From Syntrophobacterales bacterium (GTDB lineage Bacteria > Desulfobacterota > Desulfobaccia > Desulfobaccales > 0-14-0-80-60-11): 8,738 bases of DNA. Shown here in pieces: positions 7,513 through 8,738 of the stretch. Both the position numbers and the translations under genes were made by a program. The notes below the pieces were generated by a model that was given only the letters and a program-made list of their open reading frames with translations, was not told the DNA's origin and searched no databases. The stretch lies in assembly GCA_023229795.1 (NCBI GenBank), contig JALNYP010000113.1:1-8738 (forward strand), given 5' to 3'. Position 1 is the first letter of the stretch. Each line of letters opens with the position of its first letter.

Positions 7513-7547
7513 AGCTGACTGCTGAAAGCTGATAGCTGACCGCTGTT
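7513..7547 (+). repeat. Heptamer array, five NGCTGAN units, at the 3' end of the ATPase gene
   Basis: On the plus strand the units are AGCTGAC, TGCTGAA, AGCTGAT, AGCTGAC and CGCTGTT, ending exactly at the base before the ATPase stop codon (7548-7550). It shares the 13-mer TGCTGAAAGCTGA with the array at 5509-5543, in inverted orientation (7520-7532 against 5531-5543). Confidence 0.75.
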
Positions 7548-8486
7548 TTATACCCCCTCGGCCCGTTGCACCAGGGAAATAAAGGCGTCTTCGAGGCTGG
7601 GCGGCACCCGCTCGACGCGGTCAAAGCCGATGTGATGCGCCGCCAGGGTTTCCTTAATGGCCGGCTCGGTCTCGTCGGGGTGGGTGGTGGCAATATGCAG
7701 GCCGTCCCCGAAGACCGCGGCCTCCTTGACCTGAGGCAGCCGCTTGATCAGGTCCAGGGCGCCATCCAGGTTTTCGGGAGTAAGCGCCAGGATCGTTTCC
7801 GTCACCTGGTCCTTCAGTTCGCTGGGAGCGCCCTGGGCGATAATGCGTCCCTGGTAGATCAGCACCAGCCGGTCGCAGAACTCCGCCTCCTCCATGTAGT
7901 GGGTGGTGACCAGGATGGTCCGCCCCTCCTGGGCCATGGCGTAGATCAGGTCCCAAAAATTGCGCCGGGAGATGGGATCGACGCCGCTGGTGGCCTCATC
8001 CAGAAACAGGATGGAAGGCTCATGGATGATGGCGGAGGCCAGGGCCAGCCGCTGCTTCAGGCCCAGGGGCAGGGTGCGGGTCAGATCGTGCCGGCGGTCC
8101 TCCAGGCTTACCAGGCTCAGGACCTCGGTGATGCGCTGCGTCAGCTTCCCCTGGGCCAGGCCGTAAACCCCGCCGAAAAAAGTGAGGTTTTCTTCCGCGG
8201 TCAGGTCTTCATAGAGGGAAAAGCGCTGGGACATGTAACCGATATTCTCTTTGATCCGGGCGTTATCCCGGATAATATCGAAGCCGCCCACCCGGCCCTC
8301 GCCGCTGGTAGGCAGCAGCAGCCCGTTGAGCATGCGGATGGTGGTGGATTTGCCCGCGCCGTTGGGTCCCAGGAAGCCGAAAATCTCCCCCCGATAGACC
8401 TCAAAACTGATATTGTCCACCGCCTGGAATTTCCCGAAATAGCGGGAGAGATTTTTAACGACAATGGCCGTTTCCCGGTCCGGCAT
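7548..8486 (-). CDS. ABC exporter ATP-binding subunit, equivalent to the C-terminal half of YbhF
   Basis: This nucleotide-binding subunit powers the exporter formed with the two ABC-2 permeases downstream; it acts on the cytoplasmic face of the membrane. It has 312 residues: an ABC domain to about 230 and a C-terminal extension typical of drug and polysaccharide exporters, ending in PPSLEDAFISLV. Walker A is GPNGAGKST (40-48), the Q-loop is at Gln87, Walker B is ILFLDE with Asp163 and Glu164, the D-loop is SGVDP and the switch histidine is His196 in THYMEEAE. The signature is LPLGLKQ (139-145) rather than LSGGQ; I recall the same LPLG variant in the second domain of YbhF, so it is a family trait, not decay. 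The ATG overlaps the stop of the preceding ATPase in TGATG and has GGAGG 4 nt upstream, so the two subunits should be made together. Confidence 0.95.
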   Translation of the reverse strand: MPDRETAIVVKNLSRYFGKFQAVDNISFEVYRGEIFGFLGPNGAGKSTTIRMLNGLLLPTSGEGRVGGFDIIRDNARIKENIGYMSQRFSLYEDLTAEENLTFFGGVYGLAQGKLTQRITEVLSLVSLEDRRHDLTRTLPLGLKQRLALASAIIHEPSILFLDEATSGVDPISRRNFWDLIYAMAQEGRTILVTTHYMEEAEFCDRLVLIYQGRIIAQGAPSELKDQVTETILALTPENLDGALDLIKRLPQVKEAAVFGDGLHIATTHPDETEPAIKETLAAHHIGFDRVERVPPSLEDAFISLVQRAEGV

Positions 8487-8502
8487 CAGTCCTCCCCCCG
8501 GT
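8484..8502 (-). promoter_or_regulatory. Strong ribosome-binding site and TGATG coupling between the two ATPase genes
   Basis: On the minus strand GGGGGGAGG lies just before ACTGATG. The GGAGG core is 4 nt from the ATG, and the TGA of the upstream gene shares its last base with that ATG. This is a standard arrangement for translational coupling and fixes the start of the downstream ATPase. Confidence 0.7.
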
Positions 8503-8738
8503 TGACGATCTGGACGAAGAGGTCCTCCAGGTTGGGGGAGGCCCGTTCCATGGTGACGCCGGTGAGGCCACCCTGCTCCAGGAACTCAGTCAAAGGCCCG
8601 ATGGCCGCATCTGCATGGTCCACCGTGATCATCAGCCGGTCCCCCATGGCCAGGGAAAGGCGCACCAGGGGATGGCCGCTCAAGAGCTTCCTGGCCGTCC
8701 ACAGGTTGGAAGCCCGGGCCTCCAGAAGTTCACCCTGG
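8486..8738 (-). CDS. ABC transporter ATP-binding subunit, C-terminal 84 residues only
   Basis: The frame enters from the right edge and stops with TGA at 8486-8488. The visible part holds no Walker motifs, as these would lie beyond the edge. It does show the regulatory tail of exporter ATPases: GELLEARA at the beginning, alternating strand/helix sequence around RLMITVDHADAAIGPL, and the closing PNLEDLFVQIV, the counterpart of PPSLEDAFISLV in the next gene. With the following gene it would make the two halves of a YbhF-like double ATPase, this being the N-terminal half. The assignment rests on the tail motif and on context. Confidence 0.85.
   Translation of the reverse strand, partial: QGELLEARASNLWTARKLLSGHPLVRLSLAMGDRLMITVDHADAAIGPLTEFLEQGGLTGVTMERASPNLEDLFVQIVNRGED

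Noticed and set aside
7511..7693. A 60-codon minus-strand frame ending in SYQLSAVS.
   Set aside because: It overlaps the 3' end of the ATPase in another frame, and its end is only the translation of the NGCTGAN heptamers.
7990..8075. Non-canonical LPLG signature in the ATPase, considered as a sign of an inactive subunit.
   Set aside because: Walker A, Walker B with its catalytic glutamate, Q-loop and switch histidine are all present, and I recall LPLG in the second domain of YbhF, so it is likely normal for the family.

Overview
The window holds a tail-to-head series of genes, all on the minus strand, encoding two different multidrug-type efflux machines. Read in the direction of transcription (from high to low coordinates) the order is: the last 84 codons of an ABC ATPase, a complete second ABC ATPase, an ABC-2 permease like YbhS, a MarC-family membrane protein, an ABC-2 permease like YbhR, then a lipoprotein periplasmic adaptor and an RND (HAE1) inner-membrane pump that lacks only its extreme C terminus. 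Paired periplasmic adaptor and RND pump genes point to a Gram-negative, high-GC bacterium. The filler between genes, made of heptamers of the AGCTGA type, resembles what I associate with deltaproteobacterial (Desulfobacterota) genomes, but that assignment is only an inference.

Region 7548-8738 encodes two nucleotide-binding subunits joined by a TGATG stop/start overlap. Together they look like a split version of the double-ATPase protein YbhF of the E. coli YbhGFSR exporter. Region 4371-7439 carries the two paralogous permeases (377 and 378 residues) that would form the transmembrane pore, interrupted by the marC-like gene (5586-6248). marC is lower in GC and uses TTA/CTA/TCA codons far more than the adaptor and pump genes. 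Three short arrays of five 7-bp units each lie in the spacers on either side of the marC-ybhS block, touching or nearly touching the ends of neighbouring genes.

Region 1-4370 is the RND unit: a well-formed sigma-70-type promoter with two TATAAT hexamers, a leader of about 100 nt with a small stem-loop, the adaptor, and 18 nt later the pump. The pump has the proton-relay residues of the family (Asp401, Asp402, Lys922). No outer-membrane channel gene, no HlyD-type adaptor for the ABC exporter and no regulator is inside the window. An adaptor would be expected beyond the right edge and a second RND subunit or channel beyond the left edge.

No RNA genes, CRISPR array, insertion sequence or phage gene is visible. 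The coding content is ordinary export machinery. The least ordinary features are the marC insertion between paired permeases and the heptamer arrays at the gene junctions. I see no previously undescribed system here.
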